In this document: positions 1-7,043 of the stretch, piece by piece
Layout: each line of letters opens with the position of its first letter
Position numbering within the stretch: the stretch's first letter is position 1
Source of the DNA: Methylococcaceae bacterium NSP1-2
GTDB lineage: Bacteria; Pseudomonadota; Gammaproteobacteria; Methylococcales; Methylomonadaceae
Direction: 5' to 3'
Length of the DNA: 14,781 nt
Assembly: GCA_002256685.1 (NCBI GenBank)
Contig: NQJH01000011.1
Coordinates: 1 to 14,781 of the forward strand
The notes under the pieces: model-generated
What the model was told of the DNA's origin: nothing
The model's input: the letters and a program-made list of their open reading frames with translations, nothing else
The model's database searches: none
Translations under genes and position numbers: made by a program

Positions 1-111
1 TTCACCTATGAGTCGGAAGAAGTGGTTCGAGACCCCCGACAGGATGTCAGCTAGTGATAGCTGCATCTAAAGGTTAGAGGTGCTCGTTCCAAGTGTAATG
101 TTGTTTTAGAA
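1..111. other. Intergenic region downstream of tkt
   Basis: I see no supportable gene in these bases, which follow the tkt stop codon in the direction of transcription. The only structure I find is a small inverted repeat, CAGCTA at 48-53 and TAGCTG at 58-63, with a 4-nt loop. It has no T-run beside it on either strand, so it is not a convincing terminator. In related methylotrophs a transaldolase gene often follows tkt, but nothing of it is visible inside the window edge. Confidence 0.5.
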
Positions 112-2106
112 TTAAAGTACTGCTTCTACGTTTTTGACTACATTTTCAACGGTGAAGCCGAACTCTTTAAACAGTTGTGGTGCTGGTGCTGATTCGCCAA
201 AACGATCAAGACCTACGATTTTGCCGTTAGTACCGACATATTTCCACCATAAATCAGTCACACCTGCTTCTACCGCTACACGTTTAGTGACAGCAGATGG
301 AAGTACAGATTCACGGTAATCCGCATCTTGAGCATCAAAAATGTTAGTAGAAGGCATTGAAACTACGCGAATTTTCTTACCTTTTGCTGCCAGTTCATCC
401 GCTGCTTTTAAAGCCAGTTCAACTTCAGAACCTGTTGCAATAATAATTGCATCAGCTTGACCATCCGTGTCTTTCAACACATAGCCACCACGAGAGATAG
501 CCGCAATTTGTGCATCAGTACGCGGTACATGTGGCAAATTTTGACGTGAGAAAACTAACACAGAAGGACCGTCTTTACGTTCTAAAGCTGCTTTCCATGA
601 AACAGTCGTTTCAACTGCATCACAAGGTCTCCAAACGTGCATACCTGGAATTAGACGCAAAGTAGCCGTTTGTTCAACAGGTTGATGTGTCGGACCATCT
701 TCACCTAGACCGATAGAGTCATGGGTATAAACGAAAATTGAACGAATTTTCATCAATGAAGCCATACGCAACGCATTACGCGCGTACTCTGAGAACATCA
801 AGAAAGTTGCACCAAATGGAATTACGCCGCCATGCAGTGCTAATCCATTCATGATAGCGGACATACCAAATTCGCGTACACCATAGTTGATGTAGTTAGC
901 ATCAGGTTTATTCGCCCGCATAGGCTTATAACCTTTCCACTCAGTCATGTTAGAACAACCTAAGTCCGCAGAACCACCAAAAATTTCTGGCAATAGATTC
1001 GCAAAACCTTCAATGGCTGCTAATGATGACAAGCGAGTTGCAGTCGTTTTAGCTTCTGCATTGACTGCTGCTACAAACGCATCCGCATCTGCTGCCCAGC
1101 TTGCAGGTAAATCACCCGCCATACGACGCTCGTATTCAGCAGCTAATTCAGGATGTGCCGCTTGGTAAGCTGCAAATTTTTCATTCCATTCTGCTTCTGC
1201 TTTAGCACCTTTGGCTTTAGCATCCCAACCTGCATACACATTTTCTGGAACAACAAATGCTTCGTGATCCCAACCTAATGCTGCTTTAGTTAGATTAACT
1301 TCTTCTTGACCTAAAGCTGCACCGTGACAAGCATGAGTGCCAGCTTTGTTTGGTGAACCAAAACCAATAGTAGTTTTGCAGCAAATCATAGTCGGTTGAT
1401 CAGTCATGGCTTTCGCCAGTTTCACAGCCTTGGATATTGCAACAGGATCATGACCATCAACGTCAGCAATAACGTGCCAGCCATAAGCTTCAAAACGTTG
1501 TGGTGTATTATCAGTAAACCAGCCTTCAACGTGACCATCAATAGAAATACCGTTATCATCCCAGAATGCAATTAGATTGCCCAAGCCTAATGTGCCAGCT
1601 AATGAACAAGCTTCGTGAGAGATACCTTCCATCAAACAGCCGTCACCTAAGAATACATAAGTGTGGTGATCAACGATTTTGTGTCCATCTCTGTTAAATT
1701 GTGCTGCTAATGCTTTTTCAGCAATTGCCATACCGACGGCATTAGTAATACCTTGTCCTAAAGGACCTGTAGTTGTTTCTACACCAGGTGCGTAACCGTA
1801 TTCAGGGTGACCTGCGGTTCTGGAATGCAGTTGGCGGAATTGTTTTAAATCTTCAATAGAGAGATCATAACCTGTCAGGTGCAACAATGAATAAATCAAC
1901 ATTGAACCGTGACCATTAGATAACACAAAACGGTCACGATTTGACCATTTTGGGTTAGTTGGGTTGTGTCTCATGTAGTCGTTCCACAGGACTTCGGCGA
2001 TGTCCGCCATGCCCATTGGTGCGCCTGGATGTCCAGAATTTGCTTTTTGTACTGCATCCATGCTTAAAGCGCGTATGGCGTTCGCTAGTTCTCGGCGCAA
2101 AGTCAT
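112..2106 (-). CDS. tkt: Transketolase
   Basis: Thiamine diphosphate-dependent cytosolic transketolase, which moves two-carbon ketol units between sugar phosphates. In a RuMP methylotroph it helps regenerate ribulose 5-phosphate, the formaldehyde acceptor. The 664 aa length is normal for the family. Visible motifs are SGHPGAP near residue 24 (His26), NGHGS near 64 (His66), TAGHPE near 98 (His100), GPLGQG near 114, the ThDP-binding GDGCLMEG from 154, the cofactor glutamate in YGVREFGMS (Glu412), and the THDSIGLGEDGPTHQP segment at 461-476. An AGGAG ribosome site lies six bases before the ATG. It is third in a minus-strand order after hps and hxlB, 136 nt behind hxlB, with a hairpin in that gap that could tune its expression. 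No defect is seen. Identity is secure; assignment to the RuMP cycle follows from the neighbours. Confidence 0.97.
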   Translation of the reverse strand: MTLRRELANAIRALSMDAVQKANSGHPGAPMGMADIAEVLWNDYMRHNPTNPKWSNRDRFVLSNGHGSMLIYSLLHLTGYDLSIEDLKQFRQLHSRTAGHPEYGYAPGVETTTGPLGQGITNAVGMAIAEKALAAQFNRDGHKIVDHHTYVFLGDGCLMEGISHEACSLAGTLGLGNLIAFWDDNGISIDGHVEGWFTDNTPQRFEAYGWHVIADVDGHDPVAISKAVKLAKAMTDQPTMICCKTTIGFGSPNKAGTHACHGAALGQEEVNLTKAALGWDHEAFVVPENVYAGWDAKAKGAKAEAEWNEKFAAYQAAHPELAAEYERRMAGDLPASWAADADAFVAAVNAEAKTTATRLSSLAAIEGFANLLPEIFGGSADLGCSNMTEWKGYKPMRANKPDANYINYGVREFGMSAIMNGLALHGGVIPFGATFLMFSEYARNALRMASLMKIRSIFVYTHDSIGLGEDGPTHQPVEQTATLRLIPGMHVWRPCDAVETTVSWKAALERKDGPSVLVFSRQNLPHVPRTDAQIAAISRGGYVLKDTDGQADAIIIATGSEVELALKAADELAAKGKKIRVVSMPSTNIFDAQDADYRESVLPSAVTKRVAVEAGVTDLWWKYVGTNGKIVGLDRFGESAPAPQLFKEFGFTVENVVKNVEAVL

Positions 2107-2205
2107 ATTTTTCTCCTACTTGTTAATAATCTAATGTGTGACTTATCAGTCTTATCGACTTTGTCACTGTATTTTTGATGTTTGGCTTGAAACAGAGCTA
2201 GAGAA

Positions 2206-2228
2206 CGAGTGGTTATCATCACCACTCG
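2206..2228 (-). promoter_or_regulatory. Hairpin between hxlB and tkt
   Basis: An 8-bp perfect inverted repeat (CGAGTGGT at 2206-2213, ACCACTCG at 2221-2228) with a 7-nt loop starts 14 nt after the hxlB stop in the transcribed direction. On the minus strand the stem is followed by TTCTCT rather than a clean U-tract, so it may be a leaky terminator, an mRNA-stability or processing element, rather than a full stop. Its position would allow hps/hxlB and tkt to be expressed at different levels. That role is inference. Confidence 0.4.
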
Positions 2229-2242
2229 CCCCTAAAGTGTTA

Positions 2243-2788
2243 CTACTCTAAGTTAGCGTGTCTTTCTCTCATTATTTCTTCAGGAATTCCTTTTTCCCAT
2301 ATTATGTGCGAGATTAATGCTTCCAAAAAGCATAAGGTGGACAATTCAAATACTGTCCCCATTGGCATTCCCACAACTTTACCATACAGCTCTTGTTTTC
2401 CAATTTGGAACACACCATCGGCTAAATCACCAATGGTTGAACTGGCTTTCGCAGAGATCAACACGATGTTAGCACCGACTTTTTTAGCATTTTTGGTGAA
2501 TGCTATCAGTTGCTCAGTTTCTCCAGAACCAGAGATAATGACCAACAGGTCACCTGCTTTAATACTCGGCGTTACAATCTCACCAACTACGCTGACATCA
2601 TAACCACCGTGTACTAATCGCATGGCAAAAAAGTTGCCAACCAACTTGGAACGCCCAGCACCTGCAATAAAAATACGCTTGGCTTTGTCGAGCATTTCAG
2701 TCATTTTTACAGCATACGAATCGTCTGTTGCATCGAGAATTTCTGAAATTTTGCCTATGACAAGCTGTTGATTTTGTTGCTGATACAT
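2243..2788 (-). CDS. hxlB: 6-phospho-3-hexuloisomerase
   Basis: Cytosolic isomerase converting D-arabino-3-hexulose 6-phosphate to fructose 6-phosphate, the second RuMP-cycle step. The protein is a compact SIS-domain enzyme: GAGRSK at about 43-48, the SGSGET sugar-phosphate loop at 86-91, and the family's C-terminal RERHANLE. I chose the ATG at 2786-2788, giving 181 aa, because it has an AAAGGA ribosome site and gives the usual family length. The same frame is open further upstream to 2878, but that longer reading overlaps the end of hps by 80 nt and adds a sequence (LLQPRKKSANWLT...) unlike this family. With this start the gene begins 10 nt after the hps stop, so the two are almost certainly co-transcribed. 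Also called phi or hpi. Confidence 0.95.
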   Translation of the reverse strand: MYQQQNQQLVIGKISEILDATDDSYAVKMTEMLDKAKRIFIAGAGRSKLVGNFFAMRLVHGGYDVSVVGEIVTPSIKAGDLLVIISGSGETEQLIAFTKNAKKVGANIVLISAKASSTIGDLADGVFQIGKQELYGKVVGMPMGTVFELSTLCFLEALISHIIWEKGIPEEIMRERHANLE

Positions 2789-2798
2789 AGCTTTTCCT

Positions 2799-3440
2799 TT
2801 ATACAGCGTCAACCAATTCGCGGATTTCTTGCGCGGCTGTAGCAGGGCAAGGTGCGCCATAAATTGCTGCACCAACAACGATGATGTTCGCGCCAGCTCT
2901 GACTACGTCTTGAACGGTTGAAGCTTTGATACCGCCAGCAACTGAAATTCTGACTGGTAAGCCTAATTCAGCAATTGCATTTAAGTCAGCAAAAGGTGTG
3001 TGACCTGCTGCTTGTGCGTCCAAACCTGTGTGGATACCCATAATTTGCGCGCCAGCTTCAACAGTTGCACGAGCGCAAGCGACTTTGTCTTCAACATTAA
3101 TCAAGTCAATTTGAGCTTCTGCACCGTGTGCATTTGCAGCTTTAATAACACCTTGACAAGTTGCAAGACCAGATACGCCTAAAACTGTACAAATATCAGC
3201 ACCTGCTGCGTAGAAAGGTGTCGCTTCGTATTCGCCAGCATCCATTGTTTTTAAGTCAACTAATAAAAGATGGTTCGGGAATCTTGCTCTCAATTCTTTA
3301 ACTAAGTTGATGCCGTTGTGTTTGATACAGGGAGTTCCGATTTCGAAAATATCAACGTGAGGTGCTACTAAGGTAGCAAGGTTTACTGTTGCATCGAAAT
3401 CCAATGAATCTAATGCCATTTGTATTAACGGTCTTGCCAT
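2799..3440 (-). CDS. hxlA: 3-hexulose-6-phosphate synthase
   Basis: Cytosolic aldolase joining formaldehyde to ribulose 5-phosphate to give D-arabino-3-hexulose 6-phosphate, the carbon-fixing step of the RuMP cycle. At 213 aa it is a full-length single-domain (beta/alpha)8 enzyme of the orotidine-5'-phosphate decarboxylase superfamily. The diagnostic DxKxxD motif is present as DLKTMD (Asp62, Lys64, Asp67), with FEIGTP near 32-37, GIHTG in the middle of the barrel, and the phosphate-binding SVAGGI and VVGAAIYG loops toward the C-terminus. A GGAG ribosome site lies eight bases before the ATG. It is the first gene of the minus-strand C1 operon and has a long leader with inverted repeats. Many methylotroph annotations call it hps or rmpA. 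Confidence 0.96.
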   Translation of the reverse strand: MARPLIQMALDSLDFDATVNLATLVAPHVDIFEIGTPCIKHNGINLVKELRARFPNHLLLVDLKTMDAGEYEATPFYAAGADICTVLGVSGLATCQGVIKAANAHGAEAQIDLINVEDKVACARATVEAGAQIMGIHTGLDAQAAGHTPFADLNAIAELGLPVRISVAGGIKASTVQDVVRAGANIIVVGAAIYGAPCPATAAQEIRELVDAV

Positions 3441-3591
3441 GATAAATGCTCCGAAGGGTTATAATTAGTTTATTTTTAATTGCATAGTTATGAGTTTCAT
3501 AGACAAAATAGCCTATGATCCTCTAAACGCTTCAACGCAAACTGCTGACATGGTCTACCATTTCAGTCTGACATTCACTCTGCGTTCGTAT

Positions 3592-3613
3592 AGCACTGCT
3601 AACTCTCAGTGCT
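3592..3613. repeat. Inverted repeat upstream of hxlA
   Basis: AGCACTG at 3592-3598 and CAGTGCT at 3607-3613 form a perfect 7-bp stem with an 8-nt loop, about 150 nt upstream of the hxlA start. It could be an operator-type dyad or a leader hairpin. No protein site that I know matches it. Confidence 0.35.
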
Positions 3614-3641
3614 TCTTCTAAAATAGAAGTGTTTGCATTAT

Positions 3642-3693
3642 AAGCGATACCTTAGCATTATCAATGCTAACGTTTTAGGTAAACTGATCGCTT
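3642..3693. repeat. Nested inverted repeat upstream of hxlA
   Basis: Three nested pairings are visible: AAGCGAT (3642-3648) with ATCGCTT (3687-3693), ACC (3649-3651) with GGT (3678-3680), and a perfect inner stem TTAGCATT (3652-3659) with AATGCTAA (3663-3670) closing a 3-nt loop. Asymmetric bulges lie at 3671-3677 and 3681-3686. It sits about 200-250 nt upstream of hxlA, so it could be a leader RNA element, a regulator site or a dispersed intergenic repeat. Function is unknown. Confidence 0.5.
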
Positions 3694-3861
3694 GTGTTTT
3701 GTATTTCTTCGTTATATTTTTGGTTTTTATGAAAGTAAATAACTTGTTTTGCGGGCATAACTGTAAAGTAGAAAGGGGACGGATGTCAATGCCCAATACT
3801 CAATGAACAAAGCCCCTCGCTAGTGCAGTCGCAGTACAAAATACAAATAGTTTATAAAATC

Positions 3862-4038
3862 ATGACATTATCAAGTTCTTTTTCGCCATTGTTTGGTTTT
3901 GCAGCTATCAGTTGCTTGTTTTTATTAAGTAATTCACCCACTGTTTGCCTCATTGTAATGTTGTTTTCGCCGATAGTTTTAGGCGGTGCAGTCTATAGGC
4001 TTAGTTTTGAATGCCAGCGTTTTCTATGCAGTTGTTAG
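3862..4038 (+). CDS. Doubtful small hydrophobic ORF
   Basis: This 58-codon ORF starts at the ATG at 3862; the frame is also open from a GTG at 3823, giving 71 codons. The product would be mostly hydrophobic, with two possible membrane spans (about FGFAAISCLFLLS and VCLIVMLFSPIVLGGAV) and a cysteine-containing tail. I do not recognise the family. No ribosome-binding site precedes either start, and its stop runs into the convergent fructosamine kinase stop. It may be a chance ORF or the remnant of a small membrane protein gene. Confidence 0.15.
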   Translation: MTLSSSFSPLFGFAAISCLFLLSNSPTVCLIVMLFSPIVLGGAVYRLSFECQRFLCSC

Positions 4039-4056
4039 CTTATTTCTACTAACAAC
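4031..4056. terminator. Weak hairpin at the fructosamine kinase stop
   Basis: GTTGTTAG at 4031-4038 and CTAACAAC at 4049-4056 are perfect 8-bp arms with a 10-nt loop, and the left arm contains the stop codon of the minus-strand kinase gene. A T-rich stretch (TATATTTT) lies a few bases beyond it on the plus strand; there is no good U-tract on the minus strand. It may act as a weak terminator, but the evidence is only the symmetry and its position. Confidence 0.3.
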
Positions 4057-4916
4057 CTAGTCATTATATTTTCAGCTTGCGGTAAATAACCGCCACCAAA
4101 TAAATTTAGATGGTTCAAAATGTGATACAAATTGTAAAGTGATTTCCTCACACGATAGCCACTATCTAAAGACCAAACATCTTGATAAGCCGCATAAAAG
4201 TCTCGCCCAAAACCACCGAATAATTCCGTCATAGCTAAATCCGCTTCTCTGTCGCCATAATAGCAAGCAGGATCAAAAATCACAGGATTGCCTTGTTTAT
4301 CGGTTGCTGCATTACCTGCCCATAAATCACCATGTAATAATGAAGGTGATGGCACATAGGTAGTAAAAAATACCGCTAGTTCACCACAAAGCCTTTCACC
4401 TAGCCTTTGCAAACGTCCCTCGTAACCATTTTTTGCTGCCAGTTGTAATTGAAAACCCAAGCGTTGTTCACGCCAAAAACTTAACCAATCATGACTGCGA
4501 TTATTAGTCTGTAAGGTGCTGCCAATAGTATTGTCACGATGCCAACCAAAATAGGGTTGAGTTTGCTGATGTAAATAAGCCAGTTGCTGTCCTAATAAAC
4601 GCTCTGAAGCGATAGTAGAACGCCCTAATTCAAGATATTCCAACACCAAAAATGAATGCGTATTGTTTTGCCCGTAAACCACAGGCGTAGGTACGCGCAA
4701 TGTTTTTGTACCAGCTAATTCCTGCAAGCCTGTAAATTCAGCCGCAAACATTGCCGCTAACTCAGGGCGATTGAGTTTAACAAAATAACTGTGATTCCCA
4801 TCTTGCAAGCGAAAAGCGGCATTAATGTCACCACCTGACAGTGAGTGCACGATACGAGCAGTAAAGTCTTGTCCTGTCGCTACCGTGATCTGTTTCGAGA
4901 TAATGCTCCAGTTCAT
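4035..4916 (-). CDS. Fructosamine kinase family protein
   Basis: Cytosolic small-molecule kinase of the fructosamine/ketosamine-3-kinase family (E. coli YniA type, protein-kinase-like fold), thought to phosphorylate sugar adducts on protein amines and so promote deglycation. The 293 aa length is typical. Visible features are LSGGDINAAF (26-35, glycine-rich loop region), YFVKLNR (Lys47, ATP-binding lysine), VLEYLELG (hinge, 91-98), LLHGDLWAGN (193-202, catalytic loop with Asp197 and Asn202), VIFDPACYYGDREADLAM (212-229, metal-binding Asp215) and a C-terminal helical lobe (YNLYHILNHLNLFGGGY). The start is preceded by AGG at a reasonable distance. It stands alone, 594 nt upstream of hxlA on the same strand and divergent from the sulfonate operon. 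Its in vivo substrate is unknown; a role in repairing sugar-phosphate glycation in a RuMP organism is plausible but speculative. Confidence 0.9.
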   Translation of the reverse strand: MNWSIISKQITVATGQDFTARIVHSLSGGDINAAFRLQDGNHSYFVKLNRPELAAMFAAEFTGLQELAGTKTLRVPTPVVYGQNNTHSFLVLEYLELGRSTIASERLLGQQLAYLHQQTQPYFGWHRDNTIGSTLQTNNRSHDWLSFWREQRLGFQLQLAAKNGYEGRLQRLGERLCGELAVFFTTYVPSPSLLHGDLWAGNAATDKQGNPVIFDPACYYGDREADLAMTELFGGFGRDFYAAYQDVWSLDSGYRVRKSLYNLYHILNHLNLFGGGYLPQAENIMTRLLVEIS

Positions 4917-5259
4917 CGATGACCTATCTTATCTAACCTGTGTTTGACATAAAAAAGCAGTCTTTTTAAAAGTTATTCATAGCCAAATGCTTTCAAAAAA
5001 AGTCGCCTGAAATAATTTTACATCAACTTTTTATCAGGGTACGAACTTTTACCTCTCGCTATAAATTTTTTGCGTTATTAAACATTTAAATGGGTTTATT
5101 ACATTTATAGATATATACGTCGAATTTCATCGTTTTACTTAACAAACTGGTTTTTTTAATATGCTGAGCAAGCGATTTTTTTTGTTTTCTCAGTTTTTTA
5201 TTTAAAGACCGATTTAGCTAAAAAATATAACTCATTAACTAAATTATGAAGACAGCATT
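4917..5259. promoter_or_regulatory. Divergent promoter region
   Basis: This is 343 nt of strongly AT-rich sequence between the divergent kinase and sulfonate-operon starts, with no gene visible. Candidate plus-strand elements are a TTGACA at 4944-4949, followed after 17 nt by a poor -10 (TAAAAG), and a TATAAC at 5226-5231 with no good -35. A weak -35 would fit an activator-dependent promoter such as the CysB/Cbl-controlled ssu promoters of enterobacteria. I cannot identify a CysB- or Cbl-type site by eye, so sulfur control is inference from gene content only. Confidence 0.45.
5194..5225. repeat. Imperfect inverted repeat before barrel gene
   Basis: A 13-bp left arm at 5194-5206 and a right arm at 5213-5225 match at 11 of 13 positions around the 6-nt loop GACCGA. 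The right arm contains the perfect palindrome TTTAGCTAAA (5213-5222). It ends next to the TATAAC candidate -10 and 34 nt before the start codon of the first gene of the operon, a plausible place for an operator or leader hairpin. AT-richness makes chance symmetry more likely. Confidence 0.3.
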
Positions 5260-6405
5260 ATGCAGTATAAGAAAAAAATGGATTTACCGTTTATACCCGC
5301 AAAGCAACTATGGTTCGCTTTATTAATGATTTCACAACCTTACGCCCACGCTGATAACACTGACTCTCCTTACTTTAAAGGCGGGAGAGTTGAAGCTTTC
5401 TACGACCGTAAAGATAACGGAGATTTTCAAGTTAACAGTGAGCTATGGACTCCCGTTTTTAAAGGCGGTTATGGTGCGCTGATTTCTGAAACAGGTGGTC
5501 AAGATACTCATTATTTTGGTGGTTTTGCTCGTCCTTTATTAACCAGTCCCGAATATGGTGATTTAATTTTGGGAGCGCAAGAGATACTCAAAGGCGGCGT
5601 TAAACAAACTGAGGCGCAAGGTGAATATCGTCTGCCATTCGGTTTGGGAATTGGCGGTGGATTTGCCGACCGACAATACAGTGGTCAGGATATTAAATTT
5701 GCCAAAATCTCCTATCGAAACGAATGGAAAGATATTAAATACATATTATCTACTCAATGGCAAAGTTATCAAGGGAAGAGTTCTCCAGGTGGCTACGTTG
5801 CTGTGTATAACAAACAATTGATGGCGACGTGGGGCAGTGACGGTGAGCAATGGCGTAGCACGTTTGGTTATGTTGCACCTGACCAAGGACCCGACAAAAT
5901 TCGTCCAGCTCTCGAAGTATTTTATGTCGATAATTCGATTGGTAACTTTAATGGTTCTAAAGACTTAATGGTGACGGGTAGTTTAGGTTTTCGTAAAGGA
6001 TTTTTAAGTCATGAAGCACGACTAGGGCGAGCAATGGGACCGACTGGCTTGGAGTTCGGCAATCCGTTAGGCTTTTTAAGTCCTACTTTTAACCGCCGTC
6101 TAACTGCATGGGAAGTCGGCGACTTGGTCAATTTTCGTTTTATTCACTCAACCTTACCTAATTATGGTCGTGTTGAGACTTTGGAAACGGCTATTTATCC
6201 AACGCAATTTTTTGGAGATAAAAGTCTGCTTAGTGCTTTGTTTGTGGGGGTTGGTGTGACTAGCCCGAATCCTGGGAAAGATGGTCTCAGCGGTTTGTTT
6301 GGTTATCACAAACGCATTAACAATTTTGAATCCAGCTTACGCGTGCAACACGATTTTGATCGTGATGATACCACCCTCTTTTTTAACGCGATTCAGTGGT
6401 TGTAA
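5260..6405 (+). CDS. Putative outer-membrane beta-barrel protein
   Basis: This 381 aa protein has a positively charged N-terminus, a hydrophobic stretch (LWFALLMISQPY) and an AHA cleavage site, so a signal peptide ending near Ala31 is likely. The mature part alternates polar and aromatic/hydrophobic residues in short strands with Gly/Asp/Asn turns (YFGGFARPLL, LILGAQEIL, LGIGGGFADRQY, SALFVGVGVTS, HKRINNFESSLRVQHDF) and ends in the strand TTLFFNAIQWL, as expected for an outer-membrane barrel. I do not recognise a named family. The gene is 43 nt upstream of ssuE and is the first of the plus-strand series, so it is probably co-transcribed with the sulfonate genes and could serve as their outer-membrane channel; that role is inferred. 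The start at 5260 has only a weak GAAG ribosome site; the in-frame ATG at 5278 is an alternative and would shorten the signal peptide. Confidence 0.75.
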   Translation: MQYKKKMDLPFIPAKQLWFALLMISQPYAHADNTDSPYFKGGRVEAFYDRKDNGDFQVNSELWTPVFKGGYGALISETGGQDTHYFGGFARPLLTSPEYGDLILGAQEILKGGVKQTEAQGEYRLPFGLGIGGGFADRQYSGQDIKFAKISYRNEWKDIKYILSTQWQSYQGKSSPGGYVAVYNKQLMATWGSDGEQWRSTFGYVAPDQGPDKIRPALEVFYVDNSIGNFNGSKDLMVTGSLGFRKGFLSHEARLGRAMGPTGLEFGNPLGFLSPTFNRRLTAWEVGDLVNFRFIHSTLPNYGRVETLETAIYPTQFFGDKSLLSALFVGVGVTSPNPGKDGLSGLFGYHKRINNFESSLRVQHDFDRDDTTLFFNAIQWL

Positions 6406-6448
6406 TTTACAACATTCTCAATTCTAAATTTCAGGAGTTAAAAATTTT

Positions 6449-7030
6449 ATGTCTCATATAGTTGCATTGGCAGGCAGTACTGCCGAAGAGTCAAAATCAA
6501 CCGATTTACTAAAACGTTTGCTCGGTTATGTCGAAGAGCATGGGATTTCGACCAAGCTTATTTCCGTGCGTGACATTCCTCCGAATGAATTGATTTATGG
6601 TGCGCCAAAGAATAGTCCGCACCTAAAGGAAGTTACCGAACACATTGAACGTGCAACGGGGATTATCGTTGCAACACCTATTTATAAAGCCTCGTATAGC
6701 GGTGCTTTAAAAGCTTTTTTAGATTTGCTGCCAGAAAAATCTTTAGTTGGCAAAGTTGTGTTACCGATTGCGACAGCGGGGTCTTCGAAACACTTGCTTG
6801 CGATTGATTATGCGTTGAAACCCGTCTTGTCTTCTTTAGGTGCAACACAAATACTCAGTGGTTTTTTTGTTTCCGATAATCAGCTTCAAAGAGATAAAAA
6901 CGGTCACTTGCTACTAGACAATGAAAGCGAATTACGATTTGAAGAGCAAGTGCGTACGCTATTGCAATCCATACGTTTTATAAAGCCGGTGTCTCAAAAA
7001 GAATATGCGCCGGCAGAGTATTTTAATTAA
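6449..7030 (+). CDS. ssuE: NAD(P)H-dependent FMN reductase SsuE
   Basis: Cytosolic flavodoxin-fold reductase that makes FMNH2 from NAD(P)H for the monooxygenase SsuD. The 193 aa protein begins with the phosphate-binding LAGSTAEESKS loop (7-17), carries ATPIYKASYSGALKAFLDLLPE (75-96), the most conserved block of the family, and then GKVVLPIATAGS and LLAIDYALKPVLSSL (117-131). Tyr121 corresponds to the Tyr118 insertion that forms the pi-helix of E. coli SsuE, which marks it as the monooxygenase-partner type rather than a generic NADPH:FMN reductase. An AGGAG at 6433-6437 supports the start. It is 13 nt upstream of ssuA and in the canonical first position of an ssuEADCB block. Confidence 0.95.
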   Translation: MSHIVALAGSTAEESKSTDLLKRLLGYVEEHGISTKLISVRDIPPNELIYGAPKNSPHLKEVTEHIERATGIIVATPIYKASYSGALKAFLDLLPEKSLVGKVVLPIATAGSSKHLLAIDYALKPVLSSLGATQILSGFFVSDNQLQRDKNGHLLLDNESELRFEEQVRTLLQSIRFIKPVSQKEYAPAEYFN

Positions 7031-7043
7031 TTAGGGGAACTTT

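Larger units (their letters stand above)
3441..4034. other. Long spacer upstream of hxlA
   Basis: About 590 nt separate the fructosamine kinase stop from the hxlA start. The hxlA-proximal half (3441-3700) must carry the promoter of the RuMP operon. I see AT-rich sequence but no -35/-10 pair I would defend. The region holds several inverted repeats, listed separately, and one weak hydrophobic ORF near the distal end. Nothing else in it resembles a gene or a known RNA. Confidence 0.6.

Noticed and set aside
20..50. GGTTCGAGACC looks like a tRNA T-loop
   Set aside because: The flanking bases do not form the 5-bp T-stem, and no acceptor, D or anticodon arms can be drawn around it on either strand.
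134..1168. Plus-strand ORFs opposite tkt (134-319 and 947-1168)
   Set aside because: They are mirror readings of the conserved transketolase gene with low-complexity products.
2789..2878. A longer hxlB reading frame starting at 2878
   Set aside because: It would overlap hxlA by 80 nt, has no family similarity before MYQQQN, and the ATG at 2788 has a good ribosome site and gives the expected length.
93..3975. A 14-nt match, TGTAATGTTGTTTT, near 94-107 and again near 3954-3967
   Set aside because: The match is short, T-rich, without symmetry or extension, and can arise by chance in AT-rich DNA of this length.
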